A stretch of DNA of 13,129 nt from Isohypsibius dastychi (taxonomy: Eukaryota > Tardigrada > Eutardigrada > Parachela > Isohypsibiidae). The DNA lies in NCBI GenBank assembly GCA_034696485.1, contig JAQIWT010001005.1:1-13129 (forward strand). The letters are read 5' to 3'. Of this stretch, positions 1 to 7,799 are shown piece after piece. Every line of letters begins with the position of its first letter. The first letter of the stretch is position 1. The notes beneath the pieces were generated by a model, which did no database searches, had not been told where the DNA came from, and worked only from the letters and a program-made list of their open reading frames with translations. Made by a program: the position numbers and the translations under genes.

Positions 1-122
1 TCATGGGTGGGCCACAGGTGGGTGGGCTGGTGGGCCGTGGGTGGGTGGGCGTGGGTGGGTGGCCCACTAAAATATTTTGAGATGGGCGGGCCGTGGGTGG
101 GTGGGCAGGTGGGTGGGTTTTG
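1..122. repeat. G-rich low-complexity GGGT/GGGC repeat
   Basis: Irregular iterations of GTGGGTGGGTGGGC and GGGCCGTGGGTGG, broken once by an A/T-rich spacer at about 67-80. Many closely spaced GGG runs could form G-quadruplexes on this strand. The unit is not the common animal telomere TTAGGG. It abuts the window edge, so its true extent is unknown. Confidence 0.75.
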
Positions 123-828
123 GGGAAAGATTTTCTGATTCTTTCAAGGTTGATGTAACTTGACTCCCGTTAACAAGAAAATTGAATAACTTGAAAAGAA
201 AAGGTTCAGCGGAACAACAGAAGCTACTTCGCGACTCAAAGTTTGCGTGACCAGCGAAAATTATTCCAGAATATGTTCAATCTCTAATCCAGTAGATACA
301 TGCGAATCGAGCAGACCCAGTTCAAATGGCATTGAAGTCGAGCCGCAACAGGATAGAATATATCCTCGGGGGGAATAGAGAAGAAAACTCAAACCTGCCT
401 TTCAGTTTGGGACTCGATTGGACATTCACTTAGTCGCCTTAAAGGCAAATCACTCCGTCAACTTCAAGCTGAAGTTAGGTGGCAAAGATTTGATGTTAAG
501 TAACTCGTTATTTCGATATCTTTAGAACTAAGGTTCCCGTCATGTTTGCTGTTAGAGACCTCGACACTCCAACGCAGATAGATCAAGAAGTTTGCCCAGC
601 ATCCCACTTTCTGCCGGCTATGTCATCGGCATCGCCCATATACCTGATTTTCACAGGGATGATTCTTCATGAACTCTTTATCAGCATTTGTGCGTGTAAT
701 TCGCTGGACCTCGGTTTTTCTTAGAGCTGCGACTGTTTTACAAGTCTCCCAACAATTGCCTCCAGTACTTGGTAATTGATTGACTACTACTGACGGAAAG
801 TGGGTGGGACTTGGTTTTCAAAAGATAC
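123..828. other. No gene recognised
   Basis: About 700 bases with only one short open frame on the plus strand (542-724), which shows no domain, signal peptide or convincing splice context. I see no RNA gene and no repeat above background. Best read as intergenic DNA. Confidence 0.5.
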
Positions 829-980
829 TCTGTTCTCAGGATCGATTGCGCCCCCCTCAGCCAAAATCAGAGACTGAAGTCCGGTCGAGTGAGCGTGTGG
901 CCCTTATCTCTCTGGCTCACTGACCCGGTCCTAACTCACTGATTCTGGCTAAGGGGGGCGCAATTGATCCCGAGAACAGA
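829..980. repeat. Symmetrical foldback (hairpin) element
   Basis: Arms 829-894 and 915-980 are inverted copies around a 20-nt loop (895-914). The outer 42 nt (829-870 against 939-980) pair at 38 of 42 positions, and the inner 24 nt at 16 of 24, with no net insertion or deletion. The four outer mismatches are all transitions. The arms end in TCTGTTCTC / GAGAACAGA and contain a CGCCCCCC / GGGGGGCG block. The shape fits a MITE or foldback element; a long hairpin RNA precursor is the alternative. I see no clear target-site duplication. Confidence 0.8.
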
Positions 981-2070
981 GCACGGTATGGGAGATCTGT
1001 ACTTTATCAATCTTTTTATCAAACCCACCCGCATCGACCAACCGGGGGTATTTAGGTAGGTATTTACCACTACTCAAAGCCAGCAGTTTTTTTGCAGAAA
1101 TTTGTAATCACAAAGATTCGTAATCAGCCGTCTCGTCAGACAGCGAAACATCGAAATGAATTGGAACCTCCAACACCAGATCGCCATTGAATGCAGGAAG
1201 TTAAGTTCAGGTTTGAGTTTTAAGATCTAACACTTCGTACATAATCTTAGTTTCTCCAATGACTCAAGATTCGACAAAATCGCTCGGAGTTCTTGCAATT
1301 AGTAATTTCAAGAACGAATACGAATTCTCTCGACTACCAGTTCCTCAGTTCGCTGAAATCTCGTTACGAAACTTCTTGTCTACAAACTCAGGAAACAACG
1401 GGTACTCTTATCAATGAAAGCCACGGCAACGAAAGCTTTACTACCAGGATTCTCATTACAGAACGGGACTACCAAACGTCAGAACACGCTATTCAGACAC
1501 AGTGGCTGCCAAGAGTATGTCCAACTGTCTGCTCACCCGAGCCGAAGGCGAGAGGAGCACTTGAACTGCATACGGTTGGATGAACAATATCATGCTACCA
1601 AATTCTAACTGATACAGATTCGGTGGTTGATTTATCACAAAAAACCGTCAGGCTTAAGGTCAGTGTAAGAAAAGCCTTCGAGGAATGAGCAGGGCGACAG
1701 CTCAATAAAGAATGGTTAAGTCCATGAGGTCATTGACTCAACAGTAAGGGAGTGCGAAGTGAACCTCGAACTGTGAAACTGAGGTGAGGGTGAATCTGCG
1801 AGAATCACGACGGGCAGAAATCTACGTACGCCAAACCAGAATTACATTTACCCCCAGGAATTATTACATGGATTTCTCGAACTTAAGGATTACTGATTAG
1901 CATAATCATTAAGGAGACTGTAGAGATTCGCAGTTTGCCAACCACAGTTGGACATATCGAACACATGAATCACGCACATATTTTTTGGGTGTACCACAGC
2001 AACTTATCAACACTTTTGATCCAATCGTCGACAAAATCACGACGCTCCTCGAAAAATGTCAAAACTTTTC
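981..2070. other. No gene recognised; 3' flank of the GT31 gene
   Basis: About 1.1 kb downstream of the minus-strand GT31 gene. Plus-strand open frames at 1293-1583 and 1414-1608 overlap each other, have no recognisable motif and read like chance frames. The last stretch should hold the GT31 3' UTR, but I find no canonical AATAAA on the minus strand close to the stop codon. Confidence 0.45.
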
Positions 2071-2991
2071 TTAACAGACAGGCTCATACTGACAACAACC
2101 GTTCCCCCAGATCTCATAAAACTGTTTTGGTTTCGTTACGTAATGGATACAAAGATATTTCCGTTTCTGACATTCACTGTCTGGAACATCCAAGCTGTTC
2201 GAGATACCCGGTAAAGCAAGCAGTGGCATCCTGGCAATCCTGGCTAAAACCCCAGTCACATACACGTCATCCAGGAACAACTTAGTAGGCCTCTGAAAAT
2301 CTAGCCTGAGCAGAATCGGAATGAATTTTGTGGAGATTGTCATGAAAAACCCAGCAATATAATCGGGGTAGAAACTCCGCTTGAATTCTTCCCTTGGTAC
2401 GAAATATTTCGACTCCGGATATCTGATCACTTCAATCCGCTTGGTGACCTTCAAACCAAACGCTCCCTCCATGATACCAAAAACTTTCAAAGTTTTGAGA
2501 TACAGTGGTATGTTCACCCAAACATCGTCATCTATTCGAACGACAAAACGTGAATTTCTGCAGTTGACAGCCACCCACCGCAGAAGCTCAATCGTTTTCT
2601 TCCGTGAGGCACGGTAAGTGTCTTCAAATTGGCTCGATTGAATTATATCACTGTATTTCCCAGCTTCTTCCGCGATTAAATTTTGCACGGAGGGTTCGCT
2701 TGTGGAACCGACTATGAACAACAGCCGTAAACCACAACGTGCTTCTAAAAGACTTCCCCAGGTGTCCCGGATCGCCGTTCGTCGATCACTTCTCGATGGT
2801 GTGCTTATCACAACGAAGACCATTGAAATATTACCACAGCACACAGTTGGCGAAATCGGGAAAAGGTGTTCAGAGTTTCTTGGCGAAATATTGCGTGGAA
2901 GGCGTGAGAGAATATAGAAAGTTGTCGGTAGAAAGAGACATGAGCCGCAAATCACGATCAGGTTTAATGACCTTCTGTTGTTCAAAATCAT
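2071..2991 (-). CDS. Beta-1,3-galactosyltransferase/N-acetylglucosaminyltransferase-like protein, GT31 family
   Basis: A 306-residue type II membrane protein. A short cytosolic tail (NNRRS) precedes a hydrophobic anchor at about residues 11-28, then a stem and a luminal catalytic domain. GT31 landmarks occur in order: RTAIRDTWG at 71-79 (the family's R-x-x-W-G block), LLFIVG at 90-95, YSDIIQSSQFEDTY at 113-126, the metal-binding RIDDDVWVN at 152-160 (DDD 154-156), YPDYIAGFF at 208-216, and DDVYVTG at 241-247, where the family usually has E-D-V. Potential N-glycosylation sites are N34 and N54. The family transfers Gal or GlcNAc in beta-1,3 linkage from a UDP-sugar in the Golgi; donor and acceptor cannot be told here. 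Length is near the low end for the family. There is no intron. The start chosen is the first ATG, just before the anchor. No operon-like neighbour; the next gene upstream is more than 2 kb away. Confidence 0.93.
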   Translation of the reverse strand: MILNNRRSLNLIVICGSCLFLPTTFYILSRLPRNISPRNSEHLFPISPTVCCGNISMVFVVISTPSRSDRRTAIRDTWGSLLEARCGLRLLFIVGSTSEPSVQNLIAEEAGKYSDIIQSSQFEDTYRASRKKTIELLRWVAVNCRNSRFVVRIDDDVWVNIPLYLKTLKVFGIMEGAFGLKVTKRIEVIRYPESKYFVPREEFKRSFYPDYIAGFFMTISTKFIPILLRLDFQRPTKLFLDDVYVTGVLARIARMPLLALPGISNSLDVPDSECQKRKYLCIHYVTKPKQFYEIWGNGCCQYEPVC

Positions 2992-4099
2992 AGTTCATGC
3001 ATAACACATCATCCTGTTTTAATGCGTAGATGAAAAATATTTACAGCACTCAATGTGCGCATCAACGTGACAAATGCTTTTGCGTGACTCAGCGAATAAA
3101 TGCCGAGTGCTGGTGAAAATATGGGCTGGGCATTTGTCATTCAGAACGCTTGGCCGAGTTCACTGAAAAAAGCGCGACAATTGCCTTTCAATCCGTCCAA
3201 TCATTCACGACAAAAGCTGGTGAAATGACGTGGTGAAATTGAATGCCCCTCTTGTGGTACCGAACAAATCGATCGTTCGTTCTTCGTGCTGCCCCCAGTG
3301 TAAAGTCTCTTCTCAGAAATGAACACTACCCTACCCCCATGTAGTCACTTCAGATTGGCAAGGATCAGTTCAATGATATAAATAATTATCAGTTCCACCA
3401 GTAAACTTGTGAACTCACAGCATGTTTGTTTCTACGTGGAATGAAGTGACGAAATATTGTGAACAACTTTTGCGAACATTTAGGTTGGGTCTCATACTGC
3501 TCTTTGCTACACTAGCGGAACTTTCTCATGAATCACCCTGGTGATCTTGGCAATTCTAGTGATCTCCACGGAGAAGTTGTTATGATAAACTGATTGCTGC
3601 CAGTCTTTCAGGTACTGTGAATCCTCACGTGACTGGTAGGATCCTGGTTAAAAAAGATAGAGCGAGAGTATTCGAGATTTCTTCGACAATAGCAATTCAC
3701 ACTGCAATAAGTATGCAATCGAAAAAATTGACCCCAAACAGTGAAGAATGGGCCACATAAAACGTCGGAGCGTTAGTAGAGTTTTATAAGTAAGTTAGTA
3801 GACCAAACATTCACATGTCGAAAATATTCACCACAACGATTGTGTTTCTTAATCCAACATGGCCCCTAGCATACCTGTATTCAGTTGTGTTAAGCCGTGT
3901 ACAACGTTTCGGAAAATTTGTTCGGTGGCGTTTGTCTTTATGATTCACATCCTAAGCACTTAACGGCCATCAGTACATGCCGAGTAGCATCGGAAACGGA
4001 GATTGAGCTGGTTTTCTGAAAAACCTGGAAAGTTGTGTACCGGTGAATCACCGACTTTCCACCAGGCACAAATTCGGTTTCCAGACCTGTGATTCTCTA
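2992..4099. other. Intergenic; 5' flank of the GT31 gene with short inverted repeats
   Basis: No convincing open frame. It holds two perfect inverted pairs close to the GT31 start: CAGCACTC (3044-3051) with GAGTGCTG (3105-3112), and TGACAAATGC (3068-3077) with GCATTTGTCA (3130-3139). The pairs interleave rather than nest. TAAACTTG-TGAACTCA at 3402-3417 matches the octamer repeat found near 4100. No promoter element can be called with confidence. Confidence 0.5.
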
Positions 4100-4155
4100 T
4101 GAACTTGTGAATTCGTGAACCTGTCTTCCTGTGAACTTGTAAACTTGTAAATTTT
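4100..4155. repeat. Degenerate 8-nt tandem repeat
   Basis: Units of the form TRAAYTTG: TGAACTTG (4100), TGAATTCG (4108), TGAACCTG (4116), an eight-base interruption, then TGAACTTG (4132), TAAACTTG (4140) and TAAATTTT (4148). Register is kept across the interruption, so the interruption is itself probably a diverged unit. Two further units sit at 3402-3417. Confidence 0.65.
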
Positions 4156-4423
4156 CTGTTTGTCACCACCCTGTGAAATTAAAATCCAAGTGGAATTCGA
4201 GTTCGGCACCGGATGTCCGACGGGTAACCAAAAGATGTTGTTGATTGAATCGGTTGGGGAGCATTAAAGCCGACCCGGAAAGTATACGATGGTCCGACGG
4301 TAATCTTCCACCTTAGAGCAGTTGCTCAGACCTCATTTAGCATCGTATGCGCTCGCAGGAGTCGATGTGGTCAATGATATCTATCGGACCAGTGTTGAAA
4401 AACGTGACTTAAATACCACGTAA
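4148..4423 (+). other. Possible decayed coding fragment
   Basis: One plus-strand frame reads like protein for about 42 codons (including VEFEFGTGCPTGNQK), meets TAA, continues, meets a second TAA, and then reads 38 codons (including LASYALAGVDVVNDIY) to a TAA at 4421-4423. The third stop is followed directly by AATAAA (4424-4429). This could be a relic of a gene or transposon, or exons of a split gene. I recognise no family, and chance remains possible. Confidence 0.15.
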
Positions 4424-4429
4424 AATAAA

Positions 4430-4829
4430 CGGCTGATTGATATTTTTCGAGCAACCGGTGCTCGAAGTTTACGATTCTGCTGTTCGACTGCGCGTTGTTT
4501 CAATGCAAATGGCGATGCGCCAGAAAAGGTGCAATGCAGTGCAGGCATATGAAACAGGAAGCAGGCATATAATCAGTAGTCGAGGCGCGAGCTTGACGAC
4601 TGCTCCACCAAAATTTCGATGTTCATTTGTTTTCGTCTTCGCGTCTTGGCGTCACCACATAGATTGGGTACCATGTACTATTCCCTTTCCAGCCCCGATA
4701 AAAAAGAAACAAAACAGACGAGTATCCAGTGTAATAAAGAAGAGATAAAGATCTCTGGTTATGGTTCTTTCATCACACAACCAGTTTCACGAACTCAAGC
4801 ACTTCATACCCTCTTGTAACACGAGCATT
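4430..4829. other. No gene recognised
   Basis: Open frames at 4437-4748 (which lacks an ATG start) and 4619-4819 show no domain. Near 4830 the sequence is probably the 3' flank of the minus-strand split gene described next. Confidence 0.45.
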
Positions 4830-4835
4830 TTTATT
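4830..4835 (-). terminator. Poly(A) signal AATAAA
   Basis: The hexamer on the minus strand lies about 163 nt past the TGA at 4998-5000 of the candidate terminal exon. This is a normal distance for an animal 3' UTR and supports a minus-strand gene ending here. Confidence 0.5.
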
Positions 4836-4997
4836 GGGTTTTTTTAGCTGCATTTTGCATGCTTAAAAATGAATACACATGGTTTTTTTCTGTTGCCCAT
4901 CAGAATAAATCTGGAATGTCCTTTGTCTACTTGGAAAAATTGGCTGAGTCGCCCCTTGGTAAGAGGTGAGAAATAAGGCTCTGACTCAGACTTTTTT

Positions 4998-5342
4998 TCA
5001 ACAAAACTGGACTAAATTACCGCCGACCATTGATGAAACCTGCTGCATCACCATCGGTGCATACGCTGCTTTGAGACTCGTAGGATATTGTTGATACCTG
5101 CTTTGAGCAATACAAAACGATGTGGGTTTCAAAAATTCAGCGGGTTTTACCGAGCATGTCCACAGATCTGTTCAAATGAACCCCCCGAATAAGGGTCAAT
5201 GTAGACTTTTTTGCCAGCAACGAGATAAGGCTTGTTGACGAGTGACATCGACTTCGATGTCCCACAATGAAGGACCTCGGAGAAAGAATCCGTTTCGCTA
5301 GTAGAATTACATTCCACTTCTGAACTCCCGCCACTGCCAAAC
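4998..5342 (-). CDS. Two 3'-terminal exons of a split gene (unidentified)
   Basis: Exon 5342-5151 is preceded by a strong acceptor (ACGTTTTGTTGCAG) and followed by a donor (CTCG/GTAAAA). A 53-nt intron (5150-5098) ends in TTGCTCAAAGCAG. The last exon, 5097-4998, ends in TGA. Both junctions are phase 2, so the frame carries through: about 63 codons, a split Arg codon, then 32 codons. The first exon reads acidic/Ser-rich and then VAGKKVYIDPYSGGSFEQIC. The IDP-aromatic-x-GG strand resembles the core of SirB1/FBXO21-type transglutaminase-like domains; a weaker likeness is to the YxDP juxtamembrane segment of Eph receptors. Neither is proven. The same exon is also open in a second frame. Upstream exons were not found with confidence. 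Confidence 0.35.
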
Positions 5343-5524
5343 CTGCAACAAAACGTATTAACATCAGTGCAAGAATCAAAAACATGCCGTTTCGGGAATA
5401 TTTCACTTCTGCGATTTGTTTTCTATATCAATGCTGTGTCCACATCTGGTACTGGTTTGATATTTCGAAGACAACCTACTATCCAACTCTCGCCACTTGA
5501 GGGCTACCAGATAAGAGAGTCAAA

Positions 5525-5618
5525 GCTCGCTCCCTTTACTTGAACAAGATCGAGCGGCGTTTTCGCTTGCCCGTTTACTGAAACAGGAACGAGCAGCGTT
5601 TAGGCTTGCCCCTTTCTC
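5525..5618. repeat. 39-nt imperfect tandem repeat, about 2.4 copies
   Basis: Copies at 5541-5579 and 5580-5618 share GAxCGAGCRGCGTTT followed by GCTTGCCCxTTT. A partial copy (GCTCGCTCCCTTTACT) precedes them at 5525-5540. It lies between the two candidate split genes. Confidence 0.65.
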
Positions 5619-5826
5619 ACAGGTTTAAATGCGGTAAGTATGTTTTTCTTAACGTACATGTCGAATTCCTCGGTTGCCGCAAGCACGGCAGAATGAATTC
5701 AAGCTGTTCCTCGGCAAACGTCCCATTTTGATGGATCGAGCAAAACACGAACATCATTGGTGCTTGGGTACACCTAGAAGCCAGCAAAATCATCTGAACG
5801 CATCTCCTGTCCCAGTAGTTGTTCCC

Positions 5827-5832
5827 TTTATT
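5827..5832 (-). terminator. Poly(A) signal overlapping a stop codon
   Basis: On the minus strand, AATAAA includes the TAA (5830-5828) that closes the last exon of the candidate split gene. Stop codons embedded in poly(A) signals are known in compact genomes, so this is consistent with a gene end, but a six-base match alone is weak. Confidence 0.3.
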
Positions 5833-6593
5833 TCTCCCGCTCTGCTGTTTCCTTGGTTCTTTCAGCCGGATCTTGACGCTTGAGAGCAGAATCTTTCGCA
5901 AAATATGATGGGCCGGAAGTTTTTGAACCTTCGTAGTTCAAAAAAGCGAACAGATTTAGGAACTTGGTGGAAACAGCATCTTTTGTTAAGCGTGTGAGAC
6001 ATGAGCTAGGTTTTCAGGTTATTTCGTCAAAGCTGGGGCTTGCAAATTTGGAGAGTGACCACTTCACTAGGAATCCTCTGCGACCGTAATCACAGCCGGA
6101 AGTGACGCAGTATTAAGGCATGCAGACCCGGCTGCAAATCGTAATCGAATTTAACATAGAAACTATTTAAAAACCGATTAAAATTCAATGAATTAGAAAA
6201 TGTTTGAATACTATTGATTCATCCATGTAATTGTTAATGTGTGATTCAGCACAAGGCTGCCCCCCTCCCCCCCCCCTCACTCCCTGGGGTGGGGTGTAGA
6301 CAAAAGACTTACATTATTTTTGACAATGGTGTCGCAACTTCGATTTGCGAAAAACTTTCCCGATTCACACACTACAACTAAAAGGAAAACAATTCAGGAT
6401 ATTAAACAACACCTCAGAAGACAGAAAAATTTACGTTTTCGACAAGAAAACAAGGGTTTAATGACGAGAGCATCCGTCTGCTGTTTTCCGTCGAAAAGTA
6501 AGAGCGACTGATCCTCGTGCCCTGGCCAACAAGGATACAACAGATGAAGGCTTTTTCTTTCAATACCCAGAATGCGAGGTAGCCAAAGAGGAG
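5828..6593 (-). CDS. Candidate five-exon gene, Cys-containing protein of unknown function
   Basis: Read on the minus strand. Exons 6593-6435, 6377-6313, 6256-6212, 6131-6094 and 6005-5828 are separated by introns of 57, 56, 80 and 88 nt. Phases at the junctions are 1, 0, 0 and 2, so one frame runs through to TAA, giving about 160 residues. The best junctions are the acceptor TTGTTTTCCTTTTAG before 6377 and the donor GTAAGT after 6313. The protein has a Cys-bearing segment (FSCRK, then VVCESGKFFANRSCD, then PCAE) and a Lys/Glu-rich C-terminus (PAERTKETAEREK). I recognise no family. The fourth junction has an alternative: exon 6131-6068, a 62-nt intron and a different upstream frame. The acceptor at 6256 sits beside a G-rich tract (minus strand) and is weak. 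The true 5' end was not found; a possible earlier exon near 6660-6567 does not match in phase. Confidence 0.33.
6259..6295. repeat. C-tract followed by G-tract
   Basis: On the plus strand a run of C broken by single T (about 6259-6278) is followed within ten bases by CTGGGGTGGGGTG. The two halves can pair, and the G-rich minus strand could form a quadruplex. It falls inside the inferred 56-nt intron 6312-6257 of the candidate gene. Homopolymer length here is prone to sequencing error. Confidence 0.7.
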
Positions 6594-7484
6594 CTCACAC
6601 GACGCAGCACACAGCACACATTTCGGATTCCTGTGGGCTTCAGTCTCACCAAGTCTTTAGCTCTCAGTGATGGTCAACTCAGGACAAATCCTGAACAATG
6701 GGCTTGTGAGCTGCGTCGCGTCGTGTCAGTTCGCTTGCGCTACTTCGCATTCCCGGTAATACCTCTCCAGACTGAAGTTGTTGGGAGCCCTAGAACAAGC
6801 CAAAACCACAGAAATTGCAACAGGAAAGAACGAGGTAAACAGCAACAACATACGCCCCAGTCTTGTTTCCTCTACCCGTCGGCGAGGTTTCAACGATCAA
6901 AAGCAAACAAACAAGATAATTTAAATTAAAGAAATCCAAAGTAAAGCTGAGAAGAAGAAGACCAAACTGAAGATCCGATGGAAAATTCGAAAATCAAACT
7001 CTGGAATCGTCCCGTTAACTTCATGGCTCCCTGTGCCGTTATCAGGCTTGTTAAATCACGCCCGTGCCCATATACCTGAGAAAGGCAATGATAATATTCA
7101 TATGAATGCAGCCCGATGAAAATTTTTATTGGACGAAGTGGGGACAAAAATACATTTGTTCTGTGGTTCCACATTGTGAAAATAAGGCACATAATGTCTG
7201 ACATTTGGTGAGAATGCATCACAAGTTTATCTGAAACCACTCACATGTATAATCGGTGAAAATTTGAGCTGAGCTCAGCGAAAAAAATCATCACGTATTT
7301 CGGGAGTATTTGTTAACGACACGACTGAGAACTGCCATCAGAAAGATATGGAATTATTTTTCCCGGGCCTGTTTTCTTACTGCATGTAGTAAACTACCTT
7401 CCAACTAAGATTAGCTCAGTGAAATTAAAGCATTCCGACGTTTTGATGAATTGAAACAAACCTAAATCAGAGCGTTTGCTGCGT
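6594..7484. other. No gene assigned; possible isolated exon at 6926-7075 (minus)
   Basis: A strong minus-strand acceptor (TTGCCTTTCTCAG) just before 7075 leads into a 49-codon frame ending at 6926; only one of three phases stays open. A minus-strand donor, ACAT/GTGAGT, lies upstream near 7238, but its best open phase does not join that frame. A 27-nt stretch with good flanking splice sites lies near 6765-6792. These could be fragments of an unresolved split gene. An AATAAA on the minus strand at 7125-7130 lies about 670 nt past the GT92 stop. Confidence 0.25.
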
Positions 7485-7585
7485 GCAACTAGCTTGCCAA
7501 AACCCGCGCAACTAACTTGCCGACGCAACTATCTTGCCGGAATGCACCTGCAAGTTCGTTGCTGGTTGCACGCAACTATCTTGCC
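7485..7585. repeat. Array of a 14-nt element GCAACTATCTTGCC in both orientations
   Basis: Direct copies at 7485-7498 (GCAACTAGCTTGCC), 7508-7521 (GCAACTAACTTGCC), 7525-7538 and 7572-7585 (both GCAACTATCTTGCC), plus an inverted copy of the first 13 bases at 7550-7562 (GCAAGTTCGTTGC, one mismatch). Spacing is uneven (9, 3 and 33 nt between direct copies). The inverted copy and uneven spacing argue against simple replication slippage. It may be the end of a mobile element or a protein-binding cluster. It overlaps the 3' end of the small ORF 7576-7785. Confidence 0.8.
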
Positions 7586-7785
7586 GGCTGTTCGTGAGCT
7601 CCCTGTTCAAACAACCCTAGCTTTCTCATTGTATTCTTCATGTATTTTTCGTCAAGTGTGCCATTCGAATTGTTGATCAGCAGTTGAGAATAGTATTGCT
7701 CCGCTTGGATTCTAAGCTCTGATAAGACTAAGACTACATGTGCAAGCAGAAGGAACTTTGAGAAACTTCGAGATGTGGAATGCAA
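7576..7785 (-). CDS. Small ORF with signal-peptide-like N-terminus (hypothetical)
   Basis: Sixty-nine residues. A basic start (MHSTSRSFSK) is followed by a hydrophobic stretch FLLLAHVVLVL at about 11-21 and a polar remainder with one N-glycosylation sequon (NNSNGT). The first ATG lies 14 nt beyond the GT92 stop codon, in another frame, so in a GT92 transcript it would sit in the 3' UTR. Its last codons run into the 14-nt repeat array, which suggests that the true end could be elsewhere or that the frame is fortuitous. It may instead be a first coding exon. I recognise no family. Confidence 0.22.
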   Translation of the reverse strand: MHSTSRSFSKFLLLAHVVLVLSELRIQAEQYYSQLLINNSNGTLDEKYMKNTMRKLGLFEQGAHEQPAR

Positions 7786-7799
7786 CGTAATATATGACT

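Noticed and set aside
1-122. Telomere
   Set aside because: Units are irregular GGGT/GGGC, not TTAGGG or another regular telomeric repeat.
1293-1608. Overlapping plus-strand frames of 96 and 64 codons
   Set aside because: No motif, signal peptide or splice context; composition reads like noncoding DNA.
2381-2993. Plus-strand frames 2381-2617, 2702-2917 and 2739-2993
   Set aside because: All are antisense to the GT31 catalytic domain and show no domain.
5137-5406. 89-codon minus-strand frame that looks like a signal peptide
   Set aside because: Its hydrophobic start coincides with the pyrimidine tract and CAG of a strong acceptor, and it lacks an ATG at the given start. The spliced alternative is preferred.
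5151-6005. One minus-strand frame that seems protein-like across six stops
   Set aside because: The number and spacing of stops are close to what chance gives, so a single long pseudogene is not supported; only the spliced exons are reported.
6567-6660. Minus-strand exon reading KDLVRLKPTG, followed by a 45-nt intron
   Set aside because: Its donor is phase 2, but the next exon needs phase 1, so it cannot be joined as drawn. The downstream exon is open without that intron.
7485-7585. CRISPR array
   Set aside because: Repeats are 14 nt with uneven 3-33-nt spacers and an inverted copy, in an animal-type sequence.
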